Shown here piece by piece: positions 41,743 through 49,716 of a stretch of 64,000 nucleotides of DNA. Origin of the DNA: WYZ-LMO2 sp038731605 (GTDB taxonomy: Archaea > Halobacteriota > Archaeoglobi > Archaeoglobales > Archaeoglobaceae); NCBI GenBank assembly GCA_038731605.1, contig JAVYQP010000002.1, forward strand, positions 62,001 to 126,000. The letters run 5' to 3'. How positions within the stretch are numbered: the stretch's first letter is position 1; each line of letters starts with the position of its first letter. The position numbers were made by a program, and so were the translations under genes. The notes under the pieces were generated by a model that saw only the letters and a list, made by a program, of their open reading frames with translations, had not been told where the DNA came from and made no database searches.

Positions 41743-41768
41743 AAGCTTTGGTTTTCAATTCAAAGCTT
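41743..41768. repeat. 8-bp perfect inverted repeat upstream of the Met-rich protein promoter
   Basis: AAGCTTTG (41743-41750) and CAAAGCTT (41761-41768) form a hairpin with a 10-nt loop between two same-direction genes. It is about 70 nt after the end of the upstream gene and 35 nt before the downstream TATA box; either a terminator or an operator. Confidence 0.4.
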
Positions 41769-41837
41769 TAGAATACTTTATTTTTTGCTGTCGATACTTT
41801 AGCGAAATCTTTGTTAGTAAAAAAATTTTGGGAAGCT

Positions 41838-42260
41838 TTAAGTTCTGGGGAATATGTAGACCGAATACTTCCCATCGCTCGCCTCTTCCTTGACGATGAT
41901 GTGCACGTTTATCTTTGTTACCGAAGGGTTATCCTTCGAGCCCTCGCTAAGGCAAAGCTTATTCGATGAGTATATGCTGTTCCCCTGCTCGTCTTTGTAG
42001 CTCACGTCAACCTTGTCCGGAGTTGGACCCTCTACAACGTCTTCAAAGTAGATGCAAACACTATTGCCGGAATTGTTTACCTTTATCTGCTTCACATATT
42101 CGACGCCCTTCGCAACGTCAACGCTGAAGCTCTGCGGAGAGACCGTTATATTGCCTTCGAAGACTTCAATCGTTCCTTTAATGCTGAAGAGATATGCACC
42201 AACACCTACACCTATCAAAGCAAAGTAGATTAAGACTACGCTTAGCTTTCTCATTTGCAT
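41838..42260 (-). CDS. Exported protein with N-terminal membrane anchor
   Basis: A 140-residue protein of unknown family. The N-terminal helix (VVLIYFALIGVGVGAYLF, about 8-25) is an uncleaved anchor or signal, and the remaining part is a beta-sandwich-like domain (VSPQSFSVDVAKGVEYVKQIKVNN and HIIVKEEASDGKYSVYIFP) with two cysteines (CIYFED, KLCLSE). It resembles small secreted archaeal CARDB-like or DUF-type proteins in pattern only. Translation may begin at 42260 or at an ATG two codons later. Confidence 0.65.
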   Translation of the reverse strand: MQMRKLSVVLIYFALIGVGVGAYLFSIKGTIEVFEGNITVSPQSFSVDVAKGVEYVKQIKVNNSGNSVCIYFEDVVEGPTPDKVDVSYKDEQGNSIYSSNKLCLSEGSKDNPSVTKINVHIIVKEEASDGKYSVYIFPRT

Positions 42261-42361
42261 GACATTCGCTAACCATGAGGCTTAAAAAAATTTCGAAATC
42301 GAATCGCTGGAAAGCTAGGATCCGAATTTTGCTCAACTAGCGAAGAAACTGCGTTTGCTCG

Positions 42362-42781
42362 TTACATTATTCTAAGGGTTTTGTCGACGAACTTTTCTAC
42401 GAGCTTTGCGTGCTTTTCTTCATCTTCCACGAGCTCTTTTAATTTTTCAACATCATTTCCGAGCAAATCGCCAAATTTTAGGATCATCTGCTCATACAGG
42501 ATCTTTGTGCTTATCTCGAGTTTGTAGATCTCGTTAAAAAACCGTTTATCAGAGAACTCGAACTCTTCACCTTTTTTCTCGATCTCGATTCCAAGATTCT
42601 TTGCGATGTCTTCAATTGTTGCTTTGTGTCTCTCTGAGTCTGACATGAGCTGGAAAAGAACTTTCTTTTGCCCCTCGTCTATAACTTCTAAAAAGGCTTT
42701 GAAATTCGCTTCGTTTTCGAAGCCAGCCTCAATTCTGTAAGCCTTTTCCAGCATCCCCTTCAGAACGGTTTTCGGATCCAT
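42362..42781 (-). CDS. Ferritin-like di-iron protein
   Basis: A 139-residue four-helix bundle. Likely metal ligands are Glu in YRIEAGFENEANF (about 18), the ExxH in SDSERHKAT (about 50-53), a Glu in IYKLEISTKILYEQMILKF (about 90) and the terminal EDEEKHAKLVEKF. This arrangement matches rubrerythrin/ferritin-like domains, though no rubredoxin domain is attached. A role in peroxide or iron handling is likely but not shown. It stands alone. Confidence 0.7.
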   Translation of the reverse strand: MDPKTVLKGMLEKAYRIEAGFENEANFKAFLEVIDEGQKKVLFQLMSDSERHKATIEDIAKNLGIEIEKKGEEFEFSDKRFFNEIYKLEISTKILYEQMILKFGDLLGNDVEKLKELVEDEEKHAKLVEKFVDKTLRIM

Positions 42782-42888
42782 AAACTCCTTAGTTTTTGAT
42801 CAAGATAAATCTTTCCTCTCGAGTCAAGCGAACGAGATGGCTTAAAAGCTTCGGAGATGTGTTGCTTTTCTAGACAATTCGGCAATAG

Positions 42889-42900
42889 TGTTAAATATTT
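42889..42900 (+). promoter_or_regulatory. TATA box of the pilin-signal protein gene
   Basis: TGTTAAATATTT (about 42889-42900) is centred about 26 nt before the ATG at 42921 and so supports that ATG over the earlier in-frame codon at 42888. Confidence 0.5.
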
Positions 42901-42920
42901 GTGGAGCAATCATAGTAATA

Positions 42921-45143
42921 ATGAACACCAAGGCTGTGTCACCGCTTATCGGATTCATACTGCTGATGGCAATAGTCATGGGAGCCATTGGTATCCTTCA
43001 GTCCACTGCAGTTCCGCAGTGGAACAAAGCTGTTGAAGCGAAGCACTTCAACTCGCTGAAATACGAAGTCGCAGATATCAGCGAAGTCGTTGCAATCTCC
43101 GCTTCGACTGGAGCTCCAGCAAAAGTCGTTTTGAAGGCTGGAGTCGATTATCCGAATTACTACGTCCTCATTTCCCCACCGAAGGCTTCAACAACGATCT
43201 CAGCAAAGAGCTTGCAAATCAACATCAACGGAACCCCCATAAACGTGTCCGACAACACCTCGGCAATTATTGTTGAGCCCAATTACTTCTATTCTTCTCG
43301 AACAAAGCTGATCTACGAGCACTCTGCAGTTTTAAGGCTTGAAAACTCGGGTGTTTTGGAAGAATCGAGGCAGAGCTCCTTTAGCAATAACTCGATCTCG
43401 ATCTACATCATAAGGGCGAAGTTCAACAATTTCGCAACGACGGAAAGCGCATCTCTTATCCTTGTTCCAGTCTCGGTTGGAGGAAGAAATGTATTTAGTG
43501 GAGACATCAGCTTCGAGTGCTTTGACGAAAGCACTGCTGAATGGTGGAACTCGACGCTGAAATCGATTTATAATAACTCCGACGTGGAAATCAGCCGAAA
43601 CGGGAACGTCGTTGAGATTAAGAATCTCAAAAACATCACACTCTCTATTTCCGTTTTCGAAGCGTATGCGTTGACTTCGGGCGAGGTAAGCTTGACTCCG
43701 CCTCCAAGAAGTTATAGATTGACCCCAATCACCTCAACGAAGATCTTTGACGTGTATCTACACTCGACCATTCCCCTTGGAGCAAAAGTCGTCGATGAAT
43801 ATGGGAATCCCGCAAGAAATGTAACCGTTGGCATTATTGATCCGTGCAACGACAATTCTCCACAAGTAAGCGATGAAAGAGGTGAAGTGTGGTATTACTT
43901 TAACGCGAATTGCAGCGGCACTCAGACAGTTTCTTTCAGAGTCGATGGTTCAACGCAATCTTTCACAATAACCGTGCACTCCGTGACTTCAACGACTGGG
44001 GAAGGAGCTTTTGAAATAGAATGGTACAAAGATTCGAACTTAATCACGAACTACGATTGGAATGTCTCAGAAATTGGGAACGAAACGGATTTCTTTGTTA
44101 GAGTTGTTTTCACAACCTTTGGAATCCCTGCGCCCGGAGTTCCGGTGTATTTTGTTCTAAACAACACTTCGGTTCTCAGCATTGCTTCGAAGGATGACAA
44201 AACAAACAGCACGGGATGGGCTAAGGTGAATTTAACCGCATTGGAAAACGGAACCGTCGCAATAGCTGCGATTGTCGCGGATAGCTTTGGAGTCTTGAAC
44301 ATAACCGTAACAAACGCTGGTCTCGCAAATAGACCACCGACACAGCCATCGATTTCGACCGATAAGAAATACTATCGCGTTGGTGAAACAATCACGGCGA
44401 CGGCATACGATTCGACAGATCCAGACGGAGATCCGATAACCTACTACTACAAGTTCTACGATCTCAGCAATGGCATCATATTGCAAGACTGGAGCACGAC
44501 GAATACTTACACGATAACCAACAACGAGGAAGGGCATGTGATAAGAGTTTATGCGAAAGCCTGCGACGACAAGAATGCGTGCAGTCCAGAAAACTACACC
44601 GATGTTGGAGTCATAAAAGTGATCGAGATAAGGGATCAGAGCATGATTTTTGACTCCTATGTGAGCTCAAGATATTCTAACACAAACTATGGAACTTCAA
44701 CTCTTCTTTACGCTGGATATTCCACCACTCTACGGATCACGCGGACGTTCATAAAATTCGCACTTCCATCGGAGCTGAACAATGTAAAAATACTGAACGC
44801 AACGCTGTATCTTTACAAGAGCGGGCAGATTGGATCTCCAACAGCTATAAAGCTTCAAGCCCATAGAGTTTTAGCAGACTGGAGCGAGACCACGATCAAA
44901 TGGAACAATCAACCACCCTTCTCACAAACTCCGACCAATAGCATTACACCTCCAACAACAAATCTATATCTTGGCTGGAATGTTACAAGCGACGTTCAAG
45001 CCTTTGTCGATGGCACGCCAAACTATGGATGGTGCATAAAGTCGAGCAACGAGAACCTGGGTGTGTTGATTCGGTTCAACTCCAAAGAAAACGCCGCGAA
45101 CAGACCATATCTTCGCATTGAATATGCTCCGAGAGTTGATTGA
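42921..45143 (+). CDS. Large exported protein with type IV pilin-like N-terminus and DNRLRE-type C-terminus
   Basis: A protein of about 740 residues starting MNTKAVSPLIGFILLMAI, the class III signal/pilin-like N-terminus (AVSPLIGF) seen in archaeal type IV pilins. Then follow beta-rich domains: an Ig-like segment with HSTIPLGAKVVDEYGNPARN (about 296-316), a second with TTFGIPAPGVPVYFVLNN (about 404-421), a PDGDPITYYYKFYD unit (about 510-523), and a C-terminal DNRLRE/CBM96-like domain with DSYVSSRYSNTNYGTSTLLY and IKFALPS. Many N-glycosylation sites (NNTS, NITV). It may be a large adhesive subunit on a pilus-like fibre. Only one such gene is here; no assembly ATPase. Confidence 0.75.
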   Translation: MNTKAVSPLIGFILLMAIVMGAIGILQSTAVPQWNKAVEAKHFNSLKYEVADISEVVAISASTGAPAKVVLKAGVDYPNYYVLISPPKASTTISAKSLQININGTPINVSDNTSAIIVEPNYFYSSRTKLIYEHSAVLRLENSGVLEESRQSSFSNNSISIYIIRAKFNNFATTESASLILVPVSVGGRNVFSGDISFECFDESTAEWWNSTLKSIYNNSDVEISRNGNVVEIKNLKNITLSISVFEAYALTSGEVSLTPPPRSYRLTPITSTKIFDVYLHSTIPLGAKVVDEYGNPARNVTVGIIDPCNDNSPQVSDERGEVWYYFNANCSGTQTVSFRVDGSTQSFTITVHSVTSTTGEGAFEIEWYKDSNLITNYDWNVSEIGNETDFFVRVVFTTFGIPAPGVPVYFVLNNTSVLSIASKDDKTNSTGWAKVNLTALENGTVAIAAIVADSFGVLNITVTNAGLANRPPTQPSISTDKKYYRVGETITATAYDSTDPDGDPITYYYKFYDLSNGIILQDWSTTNTYTITNNEEGHVIRVYAKACDDKNACSPENYTDVGVIKVIEIRDQSMIFDSYVSSRYSNTNYGTSTLLYAGYSTTLRITRTFIKFALPSELNNVKILNATLYLYKSGQIGSPTAIKLQAHRVLADWSETTIKWNNQPPFSQTPTNSITPPTTNLYLGWNVTSDVQAFVDGTPNYGWCIKSSNENLGVLIRFNSKENAANRPYLRIEYAPRVD

Positions 45144-45188
45144 TTTTTGACAAGAAAAAACTTTTAAAATCGAGTCACGAATTCAAGC

Positions 45189-45854
45189 ATGAACTATCGT
45201 ATCTTATCGAGACCAAGCTATAGCCTTCTAGAGCTTGAGCTTGCAGATGGTGAAGAGGTTCTTGCAGAGCCGGGAGCGATGGTTTACATGAAGAACGTCG
45301 AGTTGTCTCCTACGATGAAGGGCGGAGTTTTTGGGGCGATGAAGCGAAAGTTTCTTGGCGGGGAATCTTTTATAATAAACAGATACGTCTCCAAAGGTAA
45401 TGGCTTGCTTGGATTGGCTCCCGCTTATCAGGGAGACATAACACATATAAAGCTTTCTGGCAGAATCTATGCCCAAAGCGGCGCATTTTTGGCTTCTTCG
45501 CCGACTGTGGACATCGACATCAAGTGGGGAGGGGCGAAAACGTTTTTCGCTGGAGAAGGGCTTTTCCTGCTGAAACTCGAGGGATCGGGAGATCTATTTC
45601 TCTCCTCGTTTGGGGGAATTGAGATGCTAGAAGTGGATGGAAAGCTGAGCGTCGACACTGGACACATAGTTGCGTTCGAAGATTCGCTTGATTTCAAGGT
45701 TCGTGGCGCAGGTGGTTTGAAGGCGACAATTCTAAGCGGGGAAGGGCTTGTTGCAGAGTTCAACGGAAAGGGCAAGCTCTGGATACAAACGAGATCCATT
45801 TCAGAGTATATTGGTTGGCTATCTTCTCTGCTACCCTCTAGAGCGAGGCAGTAG
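45189..45854 (+). CDS. AIM24/TIGR00266 family protein
   Basis: A 221-residue beta-barrel protein of the AIM24 (DUF124) family. The N-terminal PSYSLLELELADGEEVLAEPGAMVYM, with GAMV, is the family signature, and repeated glycine turns (KGGVFGAMKRKFLGGESF) follow. The function is unknown in archaea; the mitochondrial homologue affects membrane organisation. It is 3 nt before the TPP-enzyme gene, so they are co-translated. Confidence 0.85.
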   Translation: MNYRILSRPSYSLLELELADGEEVLAEPGAMVYMKNVELSPTMKGGVFGAMKRKFLGGESFIINRYVSKGNGLLGLAPAYQGDITHIKLSGRIYAQSGAFLASSPTVDIDIKWGGAKTFFAGEGLFLLKLEGSGDLFLSSFGGIEMLEVDGKLSVDTGHIVAFEDSLDFKVRGAGGLKATILSGEGLVAEFNGKGKLWIQTRSISEYIGWLSSLLPSRARQ

Positions 45855-45857
45855 TGT

Positions 45858-47477
45858 ATGAATCTAGCCGAAGGAATTGCGAAAGCATTGAGCGATCTTG
45901 GAGTTAAAAGAATCTACGGAGTCATAGGGACTTCTCTCATCGACTTCGTCGATGCGCTTTACGATTACAAGGAGATCCGATACATTTCATGCAGACACGA
46001 ACAAGTTTCTGCTTCGATGGCCGATGCGGAAGGAAGGATAACTGGTTTTCCAGGAGTCGCAATAGCCCACGGCTCGCCTGGAGTGCTAAATTCAGCGATA
46101 AGCGTTGCGAACGCATACAAGGATGGCTCACCAATGCTCTTAATCGGCGGTAGCATTCTGAGAAGCCTGAAAGGGAAGAATCCGATGCTTGAGGCGAAGC
46201 AGTTCGAAGTGATGAAGCAGATAACCACGAAGAGCTTCATGGTTGAAGAAGCGAAGAAAGCGCCGAGAATAATTTACGAGGCTTTTTCGGTGGCGATAAG
46301 CAAAAGCTCCCCAGTTTACGTCGAAATCCCTGAAGATCTTTGGAGTGAGGAGAGTGAATACGAAAAACTCGAGCTGAGAGTTGAGAGAAGAAACGCTCCG
46401 CAAAACTCCATAGAAAAGGCTTTGAAGCTCATTGAAAGCTCGAAGAAGCCTTTGATCCTCGCTGGGTATGGTGTGAACAGTGAGGAAGGATCGAAAGCTT
46501 TGACGAAGCTCGTTGAGAAAACTGGGATTCCAGTTGTAACGACTGGAAACGGGAGAGGAGCCATAGACGAGGAGCACAAGCTCTGCTTTGGAAGAGCTGG
46601 ATTTGGAGGCGGGTCGACTCATGCAGATAGAGCCTTGAAGAACTCGGACTGCGTTATCTGTCTCGGATGCCAGCTCTCCGATGTCACAACTTACGGATTC
46701 ACTTGGCTCCCCTCTGGGAAAGTTATCGCAGTTACGCTCGATGAGGAGGCGGGAAATAAGTTTCCATACGATCTTCTTGTCCACGCAGATGCGGTTGACT
46801 TCACAAAGCGACTAAGCGAGAAGATCTCTTATCAGGCCGATAAGAGTTGGGTGGAAGAGATCAGAGCTTGGCAGAGAGAATGGAACGAGATGCTTGAGCG
46901 TTTCGCCACTATGGAGCAAGGACTGGCGAACCCGTCGCTGTTTTTCAAGAAACTCAACGAGAGAATCCGAGACTACGTGATCTGCGCTGGTCAGGGCATG
47001 CATGTTCTGTATGGGAACGCCTATCTTAAAATCAGGTCTCCAAGATCCTACTTGGCTACAACAAACCACGGTGCGATGGGCTTTGGCTTCCCGGCGAGTA
47101 TTGCGGTTGCTTTGCTTGGAAAGAAGTCGCTCGCAGTCGTTGGGGATGGAGAGTTCATGATGACAATCCAAGACCTCGAAACCGCTGTAAGAGAGAACGC
47201 ACGAGTCAAGGTTGTTGTTGTGAACGACAACAGCTATCGAGTCCTCTACTTCAGACAGAAGTTCCAGAAGGGCGGGAGGGTCTACGGAACGCTCCACAGC
47301 AATCCAGATTTTGCAAAGCTCGCAGAAATATTTGGTGCGGAGGGCGTAGTTGTGGAGAGGAACAGCGAGATAGACGATGGAATCAAGGCAATGCTCGAGA
47401 GTGACAAACCATTCGTTCTCGATCTCCGAATAGTTCCCGAAGCGTTCGCTCCCTTCAACGTCGAGGCGATCAGGTAG
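45858..47477 (+). CDS. Thiamine diphosphate-dependent enzyme (acetolactate synthase/decarboxylase family)
   Basis: A 539-residue enzyme with the three-domain ThDP fold. The catalytic Glu is in ISCRHEQVSASMADAEGRITG (about 48), and the ThDP-binding motif begins GDGEFMMTIQDLETAV (about 428) and ends VVVNDNSYRVL. The central domain (about 190-330) has AGYGVNSEEGSKAL. A standard acetolactate synthase would have a regulatory partner, which is absent. Oxalyl-CoA decarboxylase, benzoylformate decarboxylase and sulfopyruvate-type enzymes are alternatives; the substrate cannot be read. The 3' end overlaps the next, convergent gene by 8 nt. Confidence 0.8.
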   Translation: MNLAEGIAKALSDLGVKRIYGVIGTSLIDFVDALYDYKEIRYISCRHEQVSASMADAEGRITGFPGVAIAHGSPGVLNSAISVANAYKDGSPMLLIGGSILRSLKGKNPMLEAKQFEVMKQITTKSFMVEEAKKAPRIIYEAFSVAISKSSPVYVEIPEDLWSEESEYEKLELRVERRNAPQNSIEKALKLIESSKKPLILAGYGVNSEEGSKALTKLVEKTGIPVVTTGNGRGAIDEEHKLCFGRAGFGGGSTHADRALKNSDCVICLGCQLSDVTTYGFTWLPSGKVIAVTLDEEAGNKFPYDLLVHADAVDFTKRLSEKISYQADKSWVEEIRAWQREWNEMLERFATMEQGLANPSLFFKKLNERIRDYVICAGQGMHVLYGNAYLKIRSPRSYLATTNHGAMGFGFPASIAVALLGKKSLAVVGDGEFMMTIQDLETAVRENARVKVVVVNDNSYRVLYFRQKFQKGGRVYGTLHSNPDFAKLAEIFGAEGVVVERNSEIDDGIKAMLESDKPFVLDLRIVPEAFAPFNVEAIR

Positions 47478-48027
47478 TCTTCGATTTCGAGTAAGTGTAT
47501 AGGATTCTGTGCAACGCAGTTATATGGCTTAGGATTGCGATTAGCAGGACTCCTTCGTAAACGAAGCCCGTGATCATTGCGAGGAACAAGATTAGCAATC
47601 TCTCGCTCCTTTCTGCGATTCCAACATCGCACTTCTCGATTATCTTCTCCGCCCTCGCCCTCGTGTAGCTTACGAGCAAAGCACCGCTCATAGCAACGCT
47701 TATTGCGATCCAATCGATTCCATAGATTCCCAAGGCTAAAAAGATCAGGACATCGACGTATCTGTCGATCACAGAATCGAGAAAACCGCCAAAGGCGGTC
47801 ACCATTTTCTGCGTTCTCGCGACAAGTCCATCGAGAAGGTCGAAGACACCGCTTAGTAGCACGAAAACTGCGCCAAGAATTATCTCGTGCCTGACGATGA
47901 GAAAAAACGCCAGCAATCCGAAGAAAAGACCGAGGAGAGTTAGTTGATTCGGTTTCAAGCGCTCGCCGATAACTTTCGCTATTGGTTTCAAGATTTCGGT
48001 TGCAAAAGGTTTTAGCTTGCTGAGCAT
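47470..48027 (-). CDS. CDP-alcohol phosphatidyltransferase family protein (archaetidylinositol phosphate synthase-like)
   Basis: A membrane enzyme of 185 residues with about six helices that joins a polar head group to a CDP-activated archaeal lipid. The signature DLLDGLVAR (about 64-72), followed by GGFLDSVIDRYVD (about 81-93), is the full D..DG..AR...G...D...D catalytic motif. The basic stretch at the start (GERLKPNQLTLLG) is typical too. Archaetidylinositol-phosphate synthase is the best guess from length and the DLLDGLVARTQK form; a head group of another type is possible. Confidence 0.8.
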   Translation of the reverse strand: MLSKLKPFATEILKPIAKVIGERLKPNQLTLLGLFFGLLAFFLIVRHEIILGAVFVLLSGVFDLLDGLVARTQKMVTAFGGFLDSVIDRYVDVLIFLALGIYGIDWIAISVAMSGALLVSYTRARAEKIIEKCDVGIAERSERLLILFLAMITGFVYEGVLLIAILSHITALHRILYTYSKSKTT

Positions 48028-48063
48028 GAACTCAGTTTATCGTGGCTTTTTAAGCTTTGTCGA

Positions 48064-48969
48064 CTAATCGCCGAACGTGATCACTGGACTTGTTCCGATT
48101 CTCTTCGCCCCCATACTTCGCAGTATGGGCTTTAAAAACTTGACCTTTGACTTGTCAACGATTATGTGCACCGCCGCTGCGCCTTTTGCGAGCGGGGAGA
48201 TCGTTGGATCGAATCCCTCGCTCGTGAGGTATTCCACGATCTTCTTCAAATTCTCCTCCTCGGGAACGTTGAAGTATAGGCTGACGAGGTTCTTTGAGTT
48301 TATGACTTCCTTTATGTCCGTGACCAAGTTCTCGAGAACTTCTCTTTTCTCCTCGTTCTCCAGAGATTGAGCGTTTGCGATGAAAACGGAGTGGACTTCT
48401 TTCAGCACGTCTATGATCCTGCATCTGTTCTCTTTTAAAGTTGTTCCGAACTCCGTTACCTCGATTATCAGATCCGCTTCTGGCATCGGTGGCAAAATTG
48501 AGGCTTCTGTTTTTCCGATCGGATCAAAAACAACTGCGTTTAATCCGTGCTTCTCTGCGTAACTCTTAGCCACTTCTGGGAACTCCGATGCTATGTAGAC
48601 CTTCTTGTCCCCAACCACAGCTTTAAAATCCTCGATGCTCTTTACGTTCGGATAAACTTCTTCCGAAATCGCAGCAACGAGCTTCGTGGGGCGGAGGGGT
48701 AGTGTGTCTAAGACAACAACGTTCTTGAGCTCCATCTTGAGCTTCCAGTTCTCGAGTATGTCCGCTCCCGTGATCCCTGCATCTCCTTTCCCGAGCTCGA
48801 CGTATAACGGCATTATCTGCGGGCGAACTTGCTTGAAAACGAGCTTTGGGTGATCTACGTCTATCAGATAACCTCTCTCAGTTTTTCCAAGCCTATAGCC
48901 TGCGCTTATCAGCGCATCCCATATCGGTTTCTCGAGATGACCGTCAGGAAAGTAAACCTTGACGAACAT
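48064..48969 (-). CDS. hisG: ATP phosphoribosyltransferase, long form
   Basis: HisG, first enzyme of histidine synthesis. The 301-residue protein is the long form with a C-terminal regulatory ACT-like domain (about 225-301, VSLYFNVPEEENLKKIVEYL, then GAAAVHIIVDKSK). The catalytic part has ELGKGDAGITGADIL (about 57-71), VYIASEFPEVAKSYAEKHG (about 126-144) and the PRPP loop region PEADLIIEVTEFGTTLKEN (about 170-188). A histidine operon is not present here. Confidence 0.9.
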   Translation of the reverse strand: MFVKVYFPDGHLEKPIWDALISAGYRLGKTERGYLIDVDHPKLVFKQVRPQIMPLYVELGKGDAGITGADILENWKLKMELKNVVVLDTLPLRPTKLVAAISEEVYPNVKSIEDFKAVVGDKKVYIASEFPEVAKSYAEKHGLNAVVFDPIGKTEASILPPMPEADLIIEVTEFGTTLKENRCRIIDVLKEVHSVFIANAQSLENEEKREVLENLVTDIKEVINSKNLVSLYFNVPEEENLKKIVEYLTSEGFDPTISPLAKGAAAVHIIVDKSKVKFLKPILRSMGAKRIGTSPVITFGD

Positions 48970-48997
48970 GCAACTCCTTCGTTGCGCTTAATAAAAA

Positions 48998-49660
48998 CTA
49001 TTCGATCGCATCGCCGATCGCTATATTCGTAGCAAACGAAACCGCAGACAAGCCGGTTTGCTTGCAGAACTCTATTGCGGAATCGAAGATCGCAGCTTTC
49101 GAAACTATCAACGGGATTCCAGCGTTTGCGCACTTTGTCGCAATCCCGAGCGAGATTCTTCCAGATACAAGCAGAAAAGACTCGCTTAGGTTTGCTTTGT
49201 TCAGCAGAGCAAGTCCAATTGCTTTGTCGACTGCGTTGTGTCTTCCGACGTCGTATGCTCTGAAAAATCTGTCCTTCTCGACAACTACTGCGATATGATA
49301 CCCACGGGTCCTCTTGTATTCATCCACTTCGAGCAGGCTGAGATAGTTGCGGAGCTCATCTACCCTGAACTTTATCTTGCTCTCTATCTTCCCTTCGAAG
49401 CGACTTCTGACCCCGATGCAACCCGAGGTGTGGTATTTTGTCTCTGGGATCGAGTCTGTGTCTAAGACGATGATATCGTCGAGTATTTCGAGCTTCAAGT
49501 TCTCGACGCTCTTTGCAATTCCCTCAGAAATCGCAAAGCCTAAAGCCAGTTCTTTGAGCATTCTCGGTGTGCACATCAGGTAGTGAGGTCTTCCGTTTAT
49601 CAGAAGCATGATCTCCTTCTCTTCTGCGATTTCGAGCGGTTTTCCGATGAGTCTTATCAC
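48998..49660 (-). CDS. fdhD: FdhD sulfur carrier/formate dehydrogenase accessory protein
   Basis: FdhD moves sulfur to the molybdenum/tungsten cofactor of formate dehydrogenases. The 220-residue protein has LVNGRPHYL-like LLINGRPHYLMCTPRMLKEL (about 20-39), the ALGFAISEG block, a cysteine in YHTSGCIGVRSR (about 82) and DVGRHNAVDKAIG (about 134-146), and ends with AVSFATNIAIG. The usual CxxC is reduced to one readable cysteine. The formate dehydrogenase itself is not in the window. Confidence 0.9.
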   Translation of the reverse strand: MIRLIGKPLEIAEEKEIMLLINGRPHYLMCTPRMLKELALGFAISEGIAKSVENLKLEILDDIIVLDTDSIPETKYHTSGCIGVRSRFEGKIESKIKFRVDELRNYLSLLEVDEYKRTRGYHIAVVVEKDRFFRAYDVGRHNAVDKAIGLALLNKANLSESFLLVSGRISLGIATKCANAGIPLIVSKAAIFDSAIEFCKQTGLSAVSFATNIAIGDAIE

Positions 49661-49716
49661 GTCCTCGCATAGGGATTGCGCTTAAAAAACGTTGCTCAAC
49701 GCTTAAATATCGATGC

